Source of the DNA: Campylobacterota bacterium | GTDB lineage: Bacteria; Campylobacterota; Campylobacteria; Campylobacterales; Sulfurovaceae | Direction of reading: 5' to 3' | Assembly: GCA_011330645.1 (NCBI GenBank) | Contig: DRQB01000089.1 | Location: 1-9,178 of the forward strand | DNA: 9,178 nt | In this document: piece by piece, positions 1-5,249 of the stretch | Layout of the letters: each line of letters opens with the position of its first letter | How positions within the stretch are numbered: position 1 is the first letter of the stretch | Program-made: the position numbers and the translations under genes | Notes under the pieces: model-generated | What the model saw: the letters and a program-made list of their open reading frames with translations, nothing else | Told to the model about the DNA's origin: nothing | Database searches by the model: none

Positions 1-42
1 AGTCTGCTCAGACGTTTCAAGGTTTTCATTTTCTTGACTCAT
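1..42 (-). CDS. N-terminal fragment of an unidentified protein (5' end only)
   Basis: An ATG at 42-40 opens a frame that runs off the left edge of the window after 14 codons (MSQENENLETSEQT). A strong Shine-Dalgarno sequence GGAGG lies at 54-50, seven bases before the ATG, and a near-consensus promoter lies further upstream at 96-125, so this is a real gene start. The visible residues are polar and acidic (five Glu, no hydrophobic stretch), so there is no signal peptide at the N-terminus. Such leaders occur on many cytoplasmic proteins, and the family cannot be named from 14 residues. It lies downstream of rpsO on the same strand, but the rpsO terminator and its own promoter make it a separate transcription unit. 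Confidence 0.75.
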   Translation of the reverse strand, partial: MSQENENLETSEQT

Positions 43-358
43 TACCAGACCTCCTTTATACGAAATATTGCATCAAAATTCAAATGCTTGGAAATATTAT
101 ACAACATTGAGTGACTCTTTGTCAAGTACTAGTTGAGTCTTTTTGACTAAAGTATAATTTATAGAATAAAATAAATGTAATTATCTTGGAAATCCTGCAG
201 GGTTTTGTACGACTCAGCATTAGTGCTTCGCTTGCACTGTATTTAAAGGCTTGTATCTTAACAATGCTATTTAATTAGGAATAACTGTGTTACATTGAAA
301 ATATAATAATGAAAAAATGGGGGGGGTAATGATGATAAAATAGAGTGGAAAATAAAAA
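43..358. other. Gene-free stretch with short dyads and a G8 tract
   Basis: No convincing gene is present. Apart from the promoter at 96-125, it holds: two related TTGAGT...TTTG segments (107-126 and 133-152); a dyad AGTC-T5-GACT at 136-148; an imperfect palindrome centred on CCTGCAGG (194-201); a hairpin AGTGC-N7-GCACT at 222-238; and a run of eight G at 319-326 directly after a short ATG frame (MKKWGG) that ends at once. A 32-codon minus-strand frame crossing the promoter lacks a ribosome binding site. A small RNA or a dispersed repeat is possible but not demonstrable here. Confidence 0.5.
96..125 (-). promoter_or_regulatory. Near-consensus sigma70 promoter of the left-edge gene
   Basis: On the minus strand a perfect -35 TTGACA (125-120) is followed after 18 bases by a perfect -10 TATAAT (101-96). 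Transcription would start near position 89, giving a leader of about 47 bases before the ATG at 42. A perfect -35 is unusual in this window, where the other candidate promoters rely on the -10. The spacer holds the dyad GAGT-G-ACTC (109-117), which could be a repressor site; that role is inference. Confidence 0.75.
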
Positions 359-380
359 GGTGTTGTCTAGAGACAACACC
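354..380 (-). terminator. Rho-independent terminator of rpsO
   Basis: GGTGTTGTCT and AGACAACACC form a perfect 10-bp stem around a two-base centre (359-380). On the minus strand it is followed by TTTTTATTTT. It starts 15 bases after the rpsO stop codon. Stem and T-run give a classic intrinsic terminator for the minus strand only; on the plus strand no T-run follows. Confidence 0.9.
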
Positions 381-395
381 CTATGAGAGAGAAAT

Positions 396-665
396 TTAGT
401 TTCTTAAACCTAAATCTGCTTTGATTGTATTCCATCTTTGGAGATCTGTTTTTTTCAAGTATCTCATAAGTCTTCTTCTTTGTCCAACTAGCTTAAGTAG
501 TCCTAGTCTTGAAGAGTGATCTTTTTTATTTGTTTTAAGGTGCTCTGTAAGGTAAGTAATTCTTTCTGTTAAAAGAGCAACTTGCACTTCTGTTGAACCT
601 GTATCGTTTTCGCCTCTTGCGTACTTAGCAATAATTTCTGCTTTTTTCGCCTGATCTAAAGCCAT
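396..665 (-). CDS. rpsO: 30S ribosomal protein S15
   Basis: The 89-residue product has the family's normal length and the S15 signature: an N-terminal helix with GSTEVQVALLTERI (about residues 23-36), the LKTNKKDHSSRLGLLKLVGQRRR core that contacts 16S rRNA (about 43-65), and the C-terminal RYLKKTDLQRW. S15 binds the central domain of 16S rRNA early in small-subunit assembly and forms the bridge to the 50S subunit. The ATG at 665-663 is preceded by AGGAGG (676-671) with a five-base gap, which fixes the start. The gene is monocistronic here: its own -10 lies upstream and a strong terminator follows. S15 represses its own translation in several bacteria, but no matching leader structure was recognised here. 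Confidence 0.98.
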   Translation of the reverse strand: MALDQAKKAEIIAKYARGENDTGSTEVQVALLTERITYLTEHLKTNKKDHSSRLGLLKLVGQRRRLMRYLKKTDLQRWNTIKADLGLRN

Positions 666-708
666 AATGACCTCCTGATTGGTATTTAATTCTCAAAATG
701 AGTTCGCA

Positions 709-714
709 ATTATA
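709..714 (-). promoter_or_regulatory. Probable -10 element of rpsO
   Basis: A perfect TATAAT lies on the minus strand 44 bases upstream of the rpsO ATG, which would start transcription near 702. No good -35 is seen 16-18 bases further upstream, which is normal for Campylobacterota sigma70 promoters. The palindrome ATAAGCTTAT (720-729) lies just upstream. Confidence 0.55.
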
Positions 715-736
715 GTACAATAAGCTTATCTATGCC

Positions 737-750
737 TTATGTCTACATAA
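737..750. promoter_or_regulatory. Small perfect dyad in the rpsO/Rrf2 divergent region
   Basis: TTATGT-CT-ACATAA is a perfect 6-2-6 inverted repeat between the two divergent genes, about 55 bases before the Rrf2 start. Rrf2 proteins bind as dimers to short dyads and often regulate their own gene, so this is a candidate operator. AT-rich dyads of this size also arise by chance. Confidence 0.25.
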
Positions 751-805
751 TGGCTACTTAATGTAATTTAGAGTAAAATAGTCCTAATTGATATAAAGGT
801 ACACC

Positions 806-1204
806 ATGTTACTCACTCGTGCTAGCGAATATGCACTACTCTCTTTAGATGTTTTACGCAAATCTGATACTCCTCTAGGAGCTGAACAGCTTGCAATAGA
901 GCTATGTATCCCTAAAAGTTTTTTGGCCAAAATATTACAAAGTCTCGCAAAGCAAGGTATACTCGAATCTCGAAAAGGTGCACATGGTGGTTTTATTTTA
1001 GCTAAAACGATTCAAGAAATAAGTGTCAATGAAATCATTTTTGCGGCAGAAGGCAAAACACCTGCAGTCTTTGATTGTACAACATACTCTGCTTCTTGTC
1101 CCAATGGAAGCATTGGAAGTTGTGCTATTTCACCTTTTTTAATTAACTTCCAAACAAAAATTGATGATTTTTTAAATGGCTTAATGCTTAGCGATATATT
1201 GTAA
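806..1204 (+). CDS. Rrf2-family transcriptional regulator, probably Fe-S dependent
   Basis: A 132-residue DNA-binding protein of the Rrf2 (IscR/NsrR/RsrR) family. The N-terminal winged helix-turn-helix is clear: SEYALLSLDVL (about 7-17), the recognition segment IPKSFLAKILQSLAKQGILES (about 35-55) and the wing RKGAHGGFILAK (56-67). Three cysteines, Cys91, Cys98 and Cys106 (spacing C-x6-C-x7-C), stand where IscR and NsrR hold their [2Fe-2S] or [4Fe-4S] cluster, so it may sense iron-sulfur status, nitric oxide or redox state. The ATG at 806 has AAAGG at 795-799, six bases upstream. The following gene is in the same direction but 87 bases away with its own promoter, so it need not be co-regulated. 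Which family member it is (iscR, nsrR or another) cannot be decided from the sequence. Confidence 0.9.
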   Translation: MLLTRASEYALLSLDVLRKSDTPLGAEQLAIELCIPKSFLAKILQSLAKQGILESRKGAHGGFILAKTIQEISVNEIIFAAEGKTPAVFDCTTYSASCPNGSIGSCAISPFLINFQTKIDDFLNGLMLSDIL

Positions 1205-1218
1205 TATCTTCTATCAAA

Positions 1219-1237
1219 GGGGCGATTGTATCGACCC
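1219..1237. repeat. REP-like imperfect hairpin
   Basis: GGGGCGAT-TGT-ATCGACCC forms an 8-bp stem with one mismatch, a GC-rich island in an AT-rich gap. It lies 15 bases after the Rrf2 stop codon but no T-run follows, so it is not a good terminator. Read on the minus strand with its flank (GTAGGGTCGAT...) it recalls dispersed GTAGGGGCG-type palindromes found between genes in many bacteria. Its right half overlaps the proposed -35 of the next gene. Confidence 0.35.
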
Positions 1238-1259
1238 TACAAGTTCTTCATTGTATAAT
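1231..1259 (+). promoter_or_regulatory. Probable promoter of the DHH phosphoesterase gene
   Basis: A perfect -10 TATAAT (1254-1259) stands 17 bases after TCGACC (1231-1236), which matches four of six -35 positions. Transcription would start near 1266, giving a leader of about 26 bases to the ATG at 1292. Confidence 0.55.
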
Positions 1260-1291
1260 ACACAAATATTTTAACCTCTACAAGGCTTTTT

Positions 1292-2335
1292 ATGAAACAA
1301 CATGTTTACCACCTCTCTCACATAGACCTAGACGGCTATGGTTGCCAATATTTATCACAACAATGTTTTGACACTATTGACTGCTACAATGCAAACTATG
1401 GACAAGAAGTACCTGCACGTTTAGGGGAGATAGTTAAAAAAATAGAACAAGATAAATTTATACATGGGGACAGTGAAGAGGCTCTGATTCTCATCACTGA
1501 CCTTAATCTCACTACCAAAGAAGGTTCATGGATAGAAAAAGAGGCGGTACGTATAGGTGCAAAACTACAACTCCTTGACCACCATGCTACAGGGGCCAAT
1601 GCCGCTGAACGTTTTGCATGGTATAAACTGGATACCACACGCTGTGCCACACTTATTACTTATGATTGGCTTCAAGCCCATTATGGATTTGACAAAGAAA
1701 ATAAACTTGCATCTATTGTTAAAGCAATTAATGCCATCGATATATGGGTAAGTGATGATACACTTTTTGAATATGGTAAAGTCATGTTAGGGATGATTTC
1801 AGGAGCGAGAGAGATAGGACGTATTTTATTCCCTGCACAAGACAGAGCCTTTAAACTCTCCATGATAGACGCAGCTAAAAACCGCATAGATGAAAAAGAT
1901 GCACCCATTAAACTTGATGATGATTTACATCAAATCAAAAAAGCCTTTTTTAAACAAGAAAAAAATGATACCAAAGATAATTTAGTAGCTCGCTATGTCA
2001 CAGACTTACTCACACAAGACAAGCAACGTCTCACGATTACATATAAAGGACATAAGGGCATACTGGGATATAACGTAGGGAATGCTTCCATCATAGGAAA
2101 TGCTTCTATGGTAGCAAACGAAGACTATGACTTTTACATGGATGTCAATTTCAGAGGTAACTTCTCACTACGCTCTAACAATAAACTGGATGTCTCTGCT
2201 ATGGCAGCACACATTGGAAATGGTGGAGGACATGTCAATGCAAGTGGTGGAAAGATAGAGGGGTACAAAGATTCATTTGTCTATGCAGATGTACGTAAGT
2301 TTGTACAAGAGTATATTGAGAATAAGTGTTCCTAA
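1292..2335 (+). CDS. DHH/DHHA1-family phosphoesterase (NrnA/NrnB/RecJ-like)
   Basis: A 347-residue cytoplasmic metal-dependent phosphoesterase. All motifs of the DHH superfamily are present: motif I SHIDLDG (Asp12 and Asp14), motif II ITDLNL (Asp70), motif III LLDHH (Asp96, His97, His98) and motif IV NAIDIW (Asp150). These residues bind two Mn2+ ions. The C-terminal DHHA1 substrate domain is marked by FSLRSN (291-296) and GNGGGHVNASGG (309-320). Proteins of this size and layout degrade short RNAs (nanoRNases) or hydrolyse linear or cyclic dinucleotides such as pApA; the exact substrate cannot be read from sequence. The ATG has AAGG at 1282-1285, six bases upstream. It is apparently monocistronic, with its own promoter and a terminator overlapping its stop codon. 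Confidence 0.88.
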   Translation: MKQHVYHLSHIDLDGYGCQYLSQQCFDTIDCYNANYGQEVPARLGEIVKKIEQDKFIHGDSEEALILITDLNLTTKEGSWIEKEAVRIGAKLQLLDHHATGANAAERFAWYKLDTTRCATLITYDWLQAHYGFDKENKLASIVKAINAIDIWVSDDTLFEYGKVMLGMISGAREIGRILFPAQDRAFKLSMIDAAKNRIDEKDAPIKLDDDLHQIKKAFFKQEKNDTKDNLVARYVTDLLTQDKQRLTITYKGHKGILGYNVGNASIIGNASMVANEDYDFYMDVNFRGNFSLRSNNKLDVSAMAAHIGNGGGHVNASGGKIEGYKDSFVYADVRKFVQEYIENKCS

Positions 2336-2345
2336 CACTTATTCT
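2319..2345 (+). terminator. Hairpin terminator folded around the DHH gene stop codon
   Basis: AGAATAAGTGTT-CCT-AACACTTATTCT is a perfect 12-bp stem with a three-base loop. The TAA stop codon (2333-2335) lies across the loop and right arm, so the last five codons form the left arm. The trailing tract TTAATTGTTT is T-rich but interrupted. It is a likely intrinsic terminator of the plus-strand gene; efficiency is uncertain. Confidence 0.7.
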
Positions 2346-2457
2346 TTAATTGTTTCAGTTCTTCTCGTAATTTTGTTCGTATCGCATCAGTTGTCGTATG
2401 TGATTTTAATTGCATTCTTATTTGTTTTATTAATTTTTGTGTACTGTTTTTCATCAT
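2332..2457 (-). CDS. Possible 41-residue basic, helical small protein
   Basis: A minus-strand frame from ATG 2457-2455 (a second ATG follows at once) to TAG 2334-2332 encodes 41 residues: MMKNSTQKLIKQIRMQLK, then a short polar turn, then DAIRTKLREELKQLKNKC. It is rich in Lys, Arg, Leu, Ile and Gln with hydrophobic residues at helical spacing, as in small two-helix proteins. It fills most of the convergent gap and overlaps the last three bases of the DHH gene. Against it: no clear Shine-Dalgarno sequence (only AGATTGA before the ATG) and no obvious promoter; it could only be read by transcription running through the hairpin after the oxidase gene. No family is recognised. Confidence 0.3.
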   Translation of the reverse strand: MMKNSTQKLIKQIRMQLKSHTTTDAIRTKLREELKQLKNKC

Positions 2458-2476
2458 TCAATCTACTATACTATTT

Positions 2477-2499
2477 CAAAGAAGGCAAAGCCTTCTTTG
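2477..2499 (-). terminator. Hairpin just after the multicopper oxidase gene
   Basis: CAAAGAAGGC-AAA-GCCTTCTTTG is a perfect 10-bp stem with a three-base loop, starting one base after the oxidase stop codon (2503-2501). The minus-strand sequence after it (AAATAGTATAG) has no T-run, so it is a weaker terminator than that of rpsO. It may instead protect the mRNA 3' end. Together with the hairpin at 2319-2345 it bounds the convergent gap. Confidence 0.55.
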
Positions 2500-2500
2500 C

Positions 2501-5164
2501 TTATTGATCTCCAAGGACTCCGGTATCCCCTACTCTAAAGTAACCCATCATACCTGCATCTTCATGTTCTAATATGTGACAATGATACATGTAGTCACCT
2601 GTATTTATTGCTTCAAATTTACCTATGACCTTCACTGTTTCACCTGGTTGTACTAGGAATGTATCTTTCCATCCTAGATCCGTTCCTGTAGCTTCCACAC
2701 CATTTCTAGAAAGAATTTGGTACTGAATTGCATGTGCGTGGAAAGGGTGTGCCATTGGTGACATATTACGAATACTCCAAATCTCTGTTGCTCCAGCTTC
2801 AATGAACTCATCTACACGTGTTGGATCAAATGATTTACCATTAATTACAAAAGTCATTTGTTGCATAGCACCACCTTGAGACATACCATTCTCACCTTGC
2901 ATTCCATCTTGAGAGATACCGTTTTCACCTTGCATATTTCCCATACCACCCATTGTCATAACAAATTGACGTTCTACCGCATTATTGGTTGTGTCTATAG
3001 CTGTATGTCTTGTTTTTATCTCAGCACCTTCCGGTAGTTCAGAATAGAGTGTGACTGTTTCTGGTTCATCACTTGTAATATCGAATCTCATAATGCTCAA
3101 TCCTGCACCATTAGCTGCCATACCTGTCATGCTACCCATAGTGTCTTGATTCGTACCATTCATGTCCTGAGGATTATCGCTCATATTTGAATCATTATTC
3201 ATTTGAGAATTATCATTCATATCTTGATTTCCTCCTCCATTACCTGTCGAACCAGTCATATCAGATTTACCATCCATACCACCCATGCCTGAGCCAGTAT
3301 TCATATTACCCATCATACCCATCATATCACCGTTAAATGGTTGACTCACAAGCATCACTTTATCACCCACCGCATATTGAGAAAAATCTATAACAATCTC
3401 TACTCGTTCAGCTGCACCTAAAGTAATACTTTCAACTTCTGTTGGAGTATCTAATAATCCACCATCTGTACCGATAACTTTAAATTTACTGCCATCACTT
3501 AAAGCAAACTTATAGTTTCTCGCATTAGAGACATTATATAGTCTATAACGATGCAAGGTATTACTTACTTCTTCTTTAGGTACCACTGAACCATTGACTA
3601 AAATGGTATCACCTAACATACCATCTGTATCCATTTCCATATCCATATATTTAAGATTTCTCACAGCATCTGTTGTATTACCATCAAATCTTCTATCCTG
3701 TACCAAAAGAACTGTGTCTTTCTCTCCAGATGGTAATTTATTCTCCGCTTCTAACGTTTGGGTAATTGTATCTTCAAGTAAGTAAACACCTGCAAGTCCC
3801 ATATATACTTGTTTACCTGTTTGCATATCTGGATGCGGGTGGAACCAAAGTGGTGCTGCCGGTTGATCCATGGTAAAGGTATATGTTTTGGTACTACCTG
3901 CTCCAACAGGAGTATCTGGACCACCATCCATAGCTGCAGGTATTTTAAATCCATGCCAGTGAATCGTAGAATCTGAGGCAAGTTGATTGTCTAGATTTAA
4001 TGTCATTGCATTACCTCTATTGGTTCTAATAACAAGTGGAAGAGGATTGTTATTGTATCTCCACATAGGTGTAATCCATGAACCATTTGGTGTTTCGATA
4101 GCTACATTAACATCCGTATTGGCTGTAAGTGTATAGGTTGCTTGTGTGTCGGTAAGATTTCCATCTTCATCTACCATGGTAGGAAGCACATGAAGTGTTG
4201 GTAAGGTACTAGATGCTAAATACTTTTCTACCTCTGCATCTAGTGATGCTTGTGCTTCTGCTAAACTACCATTAAATCTATCGACATCAAAGCCCATAAG
4301 ACTAAGTTCTTCTCTTTGTCCAGCAGTAAGTTCACCACGTTGAAGCTTACTAGTTGTATCTTGAAATAAATTTGCACGCGCAAGTCCAAATTCTTCTGTA
4401 ACATTATCATCATTCCCATCATTATCCAAATCAGAGTTGTTGATAATTCCGTCTGGCTTTAAATCATCTACAATTTTTTGAATAACAGTAAATACTTCTT
4501 TTGGATCCAAACCTAAATCACGAACCATGTAAGACATAGAAATTGCACGATTTCTAGCAAATGCCTCTGTCTGATCTTTTGGAAAATCCGTAGTAAGGTC
4601 ACCTTCATTTAAAAATTGATCACCAGGGAGCATGGTCAAGGGGGAAGTACCATCAATAAATACTTTTTTAATAATCTCTTTTACATCAGTTGTAGCATCA
4701 GTAAGTGATTGTCCTTTATTTACTATAGCATCTTTTACAAGTTCAGCAAAAACAGTTGTTTCAGGTGTCATTGCTGCAAACTTTCCATTTGCCATAATAT
4801 CTTGCAGTTGCGCTTTACTAAGGAGTGTTTTTAATCCACTTTCACCTACTTCAACTTTTAGTTTTGTTGCTTCATCTTCATAACTACCATTTAGACTTTC
4901 TATCGTATAGTATTCACTTGTTAAATCCATTTGAGGCAATTCAAACTTTCCCAACTTCGAAATCGTTCTTGCAACTTCTTCTCCTGCAGCATCTCTTAAG
5001 ATAATAGTAGCATTATCAATAGGTCCCTTGACAACAGAACCAGCAAATGTCTTTGCTGTAGCAACAGTAGTATCCGTTGTAGAACTACCTCCACCACAAC
5101 CAACCAACAGCGCACTTGCAATCAATGATATAGAGATCATTTTATAGTTAGATTTTATTCTCAT
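2501..5164 (-). CDS. Multicopper oxidase lipoprotein, CueO-like, with long N-terminal extension and Met-rich inserts
   Basis: An 887-residue exported oxidase. A signal peptide (1-22) ends in a lipobox, Leu20-Val21-Gly22-Cys23, followed by GGGSS, so the mature protein is lipid-anchored. All copper ligands are present: HWHG 402-405, HPHP 442-445, HPFHAH 806-811 and HCHILEHEDAGMM 861-873. By family rules His806, Cys862, His867 and Met872 bind type-1 copper and the others the trinuclear centre; the last motif is nearly identical to E. coli CueO. Met-rich segments occur at 614-682 (15 Met) and 736-770 (8 Met), typical of oxidases that oxidise Cu(I). The family is usually about 500 residues; here residues 24-350 are extra, beginning with a small beta-like region (FAGSVVKGPIDNATIILRD) and carrying an acidic DLDNDGNDD loop (245-253) that may bind calcium. 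The ATG has AAGGA six bases upstream. Likely role: envelope copper detoxification; other laccase-like substrates are possible. Confidence 0.93.
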   Translation of the reverse strand: MRIKSNYKMISISLIASALLVGCGGGSSTTDTTVATAKTFAGSVVKGPIDNATIILRDAAGEEVARTISKLGKFELPQMDLTSEYYTIESLNGSYEDEATKLKVEVGESGLKTLLSKAQLQDIMANGKFAAMTPETTVFAELVKDAIVNKGQSLTDATTDVKEIIKKVFIDGTSPLTMLPGDQFLNEGDLTTDFPKDQTEAFARNRAISMSYMVRDLGLDPKEVFTVIQKIVDDLKPDGIINNSDLDNDGNDDNVTEEFGLARANLFQDTTSKLQRGELTAGQREELSLMGFDVDRFNGSLAEAQASLDAEVEKYLASSTLPTLHVLPTMVDEDGNLTDTQATYTLTANTDVNVAIETPNGSWITPMWRYNNNPLPLVIRTNRGNAMTLNLDNQLASDSTIHWHGFKIPAAMDGGPDTPVGAGSTKTYTFTMDQPAAPLWFHPHPDMQTGKQVYMGLAGVYLLEDTITQTLEAENKLPSGEKDTVLLVQDRRFDGNTTDAVRNLKYMDMEMDTDGMLGDTILVNGSVVPKEEVSNTLHRYRLYNVSNARNYKFALSDGSKFKVIGTDGGLLDTPTEVESITLGAAERVEIVIDFSQYAVGDKVMLVSQPFNGDMMGMMGNMNTGSGMGGMDGKSDMTGSTGNGGGNQDMNDNSQMNNDSNMSDNPQDMNGTNQDTMGSMTGMAANGAGLSIMRFDITSDEPETVTLYSELPEGAEIKTRHTAIDTTNNAVERQFVMTMGGMGNMQGENGISQDGMQGENGMSQGGAMQQMTFVINGKSFDPTRVDEFIEAGATEIWSIRNMSPMAHPFHAHAIQYQILSRNGVEATGTDLGWKDTFLVQPGETVKVIGKFEAINTGDYMYHCHILEHEDAGMMGYFRVGDTGVLGDQ
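2870..2935 (-). repeat. 33-bp tandem duplication within the oxidase gene
   Basis: Two adjacent 33-base units (2903-2935 and 2870-2902) encode MQGENGISQDG and MQGENGMSQGG, residues 744-754 and 755-765, in the second Met-rich segment. They differ by two residues plus some silent bases, so this is an in-frame duplication that has begun to diverge. It adds one copy of a Met-containing unit. Confidence 0.85.
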
Positions 5165-5193
5165 TTTATTTCCTTTTAAATGTAAAAATATTA

Positions 5194-5209
5194 CTTAAAT
5201 CTATTTAAG
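5194..5209. repeat. AT-only dyad in the oxidase mRNA leader
   Basis: CTTAAAT-CT-ATTTAAG is a perfect 7-2-7 inverted repeat. With transcription starting near 5211 (from the promoter at 5218-5249) it lies at the 5' end of the oxidase mRNA, 30 bases before the ATG. It could be a weak 5' hairpin or a protein-binding site; composition alone could also produce it. Confidence 0.35.
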
Positions 5210-5217
5210 CATGAGAA

Positions 5218-5249
5218 AGTATAAGAGGGTTTTGTTACTTTGATGTTAC
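5218..5249 (-). promoter_or_regulatory. Oxidase promoter with 11-bp-spaced direct repeat (response-regulator box)
   Basis: Minus strand: GTAACATCAAAGTAACA (5249-5233), nine bases, then TATACT (5223-5218), a five-of-six match to the -10. The repeat AAGTAACA occurs twice (5251-5244 and 5240-5233), an 11-bp period, one DNA turn. This replaces a -35 box, the layout used by OmpR/PhoB-type activators. It overlaps the stop codon of the kinase gene upstream and predicts a start near 5211 and a 47-base leader. The same arrangement stands before the Met-rich gene at 8109-8140. Confidence 0.65.

Noticed and set aside
152..157. Plus-strand TATAAT next to TTGACT as a promoter for a small RNA
   Set aside because: The hexamers are only a few bases apart, no -35 stands at proper distance, and nothing recognisable lies downstream.
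147..226. Minus-strand 32-codon frame starting MLSRTKPC
   Set aside because: No ribosome binding site, and it runs across the strong promoter region of the left-edge gene.
359..380. Bidirectional terminator
   Set aside because: The T-run exists only on the minus strand; the plus-strand side reads CTATGAG.
1396..1650. Minus-strand 84-codon frame inside the DHH gene
   Set aside because: It lies antisense to conserved DHH motifs II and III, which explain the sequence fully.
2277..2507. Plus-strand 76-codon frame with a hydrophobic, membrane-like translation
   Set aside because: It overlaps the DHH gene end, is antisense to the basic small ORF and the oxidase end, has no ribosome binding site, and its hydrophobicity follows from T-rich codons opposite an A-rich strand.
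5188..5193. TAATAT as the -10 of the oxidase gene, with the AT dyad in its spacer like a MerR-type operator
   Set aside because: The -35 would be TCTCAT, a poor match; TATACT at 5223-5218 with the shared direct repeat is a better and twice-seen promoter.
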